Source of the DNA: an uncultured Balneolaceae bacterium
GTDB lineage: Bacteria > Bacteroidota > Rhodothermia > Balneolales > Balneolaceae
Reading direction: 5' to 3'
DNA length: 23,945 nucleotides
Assembly (NCBI GenBank): GCA_937982515.1
Contig: CALJMB010000237.1
Span: forward strand, 1-23,945
Numbering within the stretch: the first letter of the stretch is position 1; each line of letters opens with the position of its first letter. Positions 23,040 through 23,945 of this stretch are shown here, in pieces. The translations under genes were made by a program, and so were the position numbers. The notes beneath the pieces are model-generated. The model had not been told where the DNA came from and searched no databases. It saw only the letters and a program-made list of their open reading frames with translations.

Positions 23040-23945
23040 ATGGAAGCGATTTTACTTAAACGGATACAGGAACTGACCAAACCGCTCTCCCCGTCTCCCC
23101 CGGATCATGAGACCCGGTTAAAAAAACTGGAGTCCGTCAGGTGCATTGCCTTCGATTTTTACGGCACCATGTTTATTTCCGGCGTCGGCGATATTGGTAT
23201 TGACGAAGAACAGGATACCCGCCATGCCTCCTTTTTCGAAGCGGCCTTGTCCGACTCTGGATTTATCGTCAACAGCCAGACTGCGGGGGTACGGGGAATA
23301 GAACTATTTCAAAAGACCATAAACCGGCACATCAACCAAAAAAAAGATGAGGGGATCGAGCATCCCGAACCTGATATCATCAGCGTATGGCTGGATGTGC
23401 TGAATGAGCTTTCCGAAAAAAGCCTGATCAGCGGAGCCGTGTCTAAAGAACGGGCCATCCGTTTTGCTATAGAGTTCGAGTTCCGGGTTAATCGTGTATG
23501 GCCGTTTCCCGGCCTTGTACAGGTCCTGACCAAGCTGCTGGAACGTGGGTATACCCTGGGTATCATATCCAACTCTCAGTTTTACACCCCGCTTGCATTC
23601 AGCGCTATCATCGGCAAGTCTCCCAAAGAGTTTGGATTCGATCCTGATCTGTTAAACTGGTCGTATGTATCGGGATTAAAGAAGCCGGATATCAGATTTT
23701 ATAAGCTGTTCACAGAAACGCTGGCCCAAAGTAAGGGCTTAACACCGGAAGAAGTTTTATATGTAGGCAACGATATTCAAAAGGACATTTATCCTGCTAA
23801 ACGGCTGGGCATGAAAACGGCTCTTTTTGTGGGAGACAGCCGATCGATACGCCACGGAGAGCAAGACTTGGAACTGGAACAATACCAGCCGGATATCATC
23901 ATCGATAGTCTTACCCAAATTATTGAGTGCCTGGATGGGAGGTGA
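23040..23945 (+). CDS. HAD-superfamily hydrolase, candidate glucosyl-3-phosphoglycerate phosphatase
   Basis: The 301-residue protein has HAD motif I as AFDFYGTMF with nucleophile D39, motif II in GIISNSQFY (S177), motif III Lys in SGLKKPDIRF (K215) and motif IV YVGNDIQKDI with D245 and D249. A helical cap spans about 55-155. Motif I has Tyr (Y41) where classical phosphatases have the second Asp acting as acid/base, a pattern seen in haloacid-dehalogenase-type members and some other HAD proteins. It starts 18 bases after gpgS, in the place where a GpgP phosphatase would be expected to complete glucosylglycerate synthesis; that role is an inference from position. The stop TGA coincides with the last base of the window, so further operon genes may follow. 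Confidence 0.85.
   Translation: MEAILLKRIQELTKPLSPSPPDHETRLKKLESVRCIAFDFYGTMFISGVGDIGIDEEQDTRHASFFEAALSDSGFIVNSQTAGVRGIELFQKTINRHINQKKDEGIEHPEPDIISVWLDVLNELSEKSLISGAVSKERAIRFAIEFEFRVNRVWPFPGLVQVLTKLLERGYTLGIISNSQFYTPLAFSAIIGKSPKEFGFDPDLLNWSYVSGLKKPDIRFYKLFTETLAQSKGLTPEEVLYVGNDIQKDIYPAKRLGMKTALFVGDSRSIRHGEQDLELEQYQPDIIIDSLTQIIECLDGR

Overview
The window reads as chromosomal DNA of a Bacteroidota-like bacterium, most likely from the Balneolota/Rhodothermota side. This is inferred from several signs: TAnnTTTG-type -7 promoter boxes, weak Shine-Dalgarno sequences with several TTG/GTG starts, a large Gram-negative outer-membrane barrel protein, and a glucosyl-3-phosphoglycerate synthase cluster of the kind expected in salt-adapted members. 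No 16S or marker comparison was possible, so the taxonomy is tentative.

Layout. 1-1646 (minus strand): the 5' end of ssb and the complete glycolytic gene pgk. 2124-3839 (plus): a NifS/IscS-type cysteine desulfurase followed three bases later by a LOG/TIGR00730 nucleotide phosphoribohydrolase. 4071-4487: a small AT-rich lipoprotein gene. 4590-7271: an ECF42-type sigma factor with a C-terminal TPR-like extension, followed by two DGPF/YCII-family proteins; a promoter matching the reported ECF42 consensus precedes the first, and a multi-hairpin element lies between the two. 7498-8268: an SDR oxidoreductase behind a perfect 18-bp palindromic operator. 8421-8565: a decayed C-terminal scrap of a PEP-utilising enzyme. 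8656-10539 (minus): a long-chain acyl-CoA synthetase. 10864-11361: a Fur-family regulator with a palindrome at its own promoter. 11698-16033 (minus): cinA, then an outer-membrane barrel protein coupled to it by a TTGA overlap, then ftsX. 16172-17222: pgsA and pgpA overlapping, two of the steps to phosphatidylglycerol. 17511-18655: pyrE and a DUF488 protein. 18720-18915: a striking array of seven 14-bp palindromes at an exact 23-bp period, enclosed by a 13-bp inverted repeat. 19164-20522: miaB with a clear terminator. 20882-23945: a three-gene unit of an M20-peptidase-like protein lacking the catalytic Glu-Glu pair, a GpgS-like glucosyltransferase and a HAD hydrolase.

How the genes work together. 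Most are unrelated housekeeping genes. Three groups look functional: the ECF42-DGPF module, with a sigma factor and its probable target; the pgsA-pgpA pair for phospholipid synthesis; and the terminal operon, which probably makes glucosylglycerate (GpgS makes the phosphorylated precursor, the HAD protein may remove the phosphate), with a degenerate M20-like protein of unknown role.

The most unusual item is the 23-bp-period palindrome array upstream of miaB, which matches no feature type I know. Next are the M20-like/GpgS/HAD operon with altered catalytic motifs, the multi-hairpin element at 6568-6703, and the PEP-utilising-enzyme remnant whose catalytic His codon now reads Tyr.
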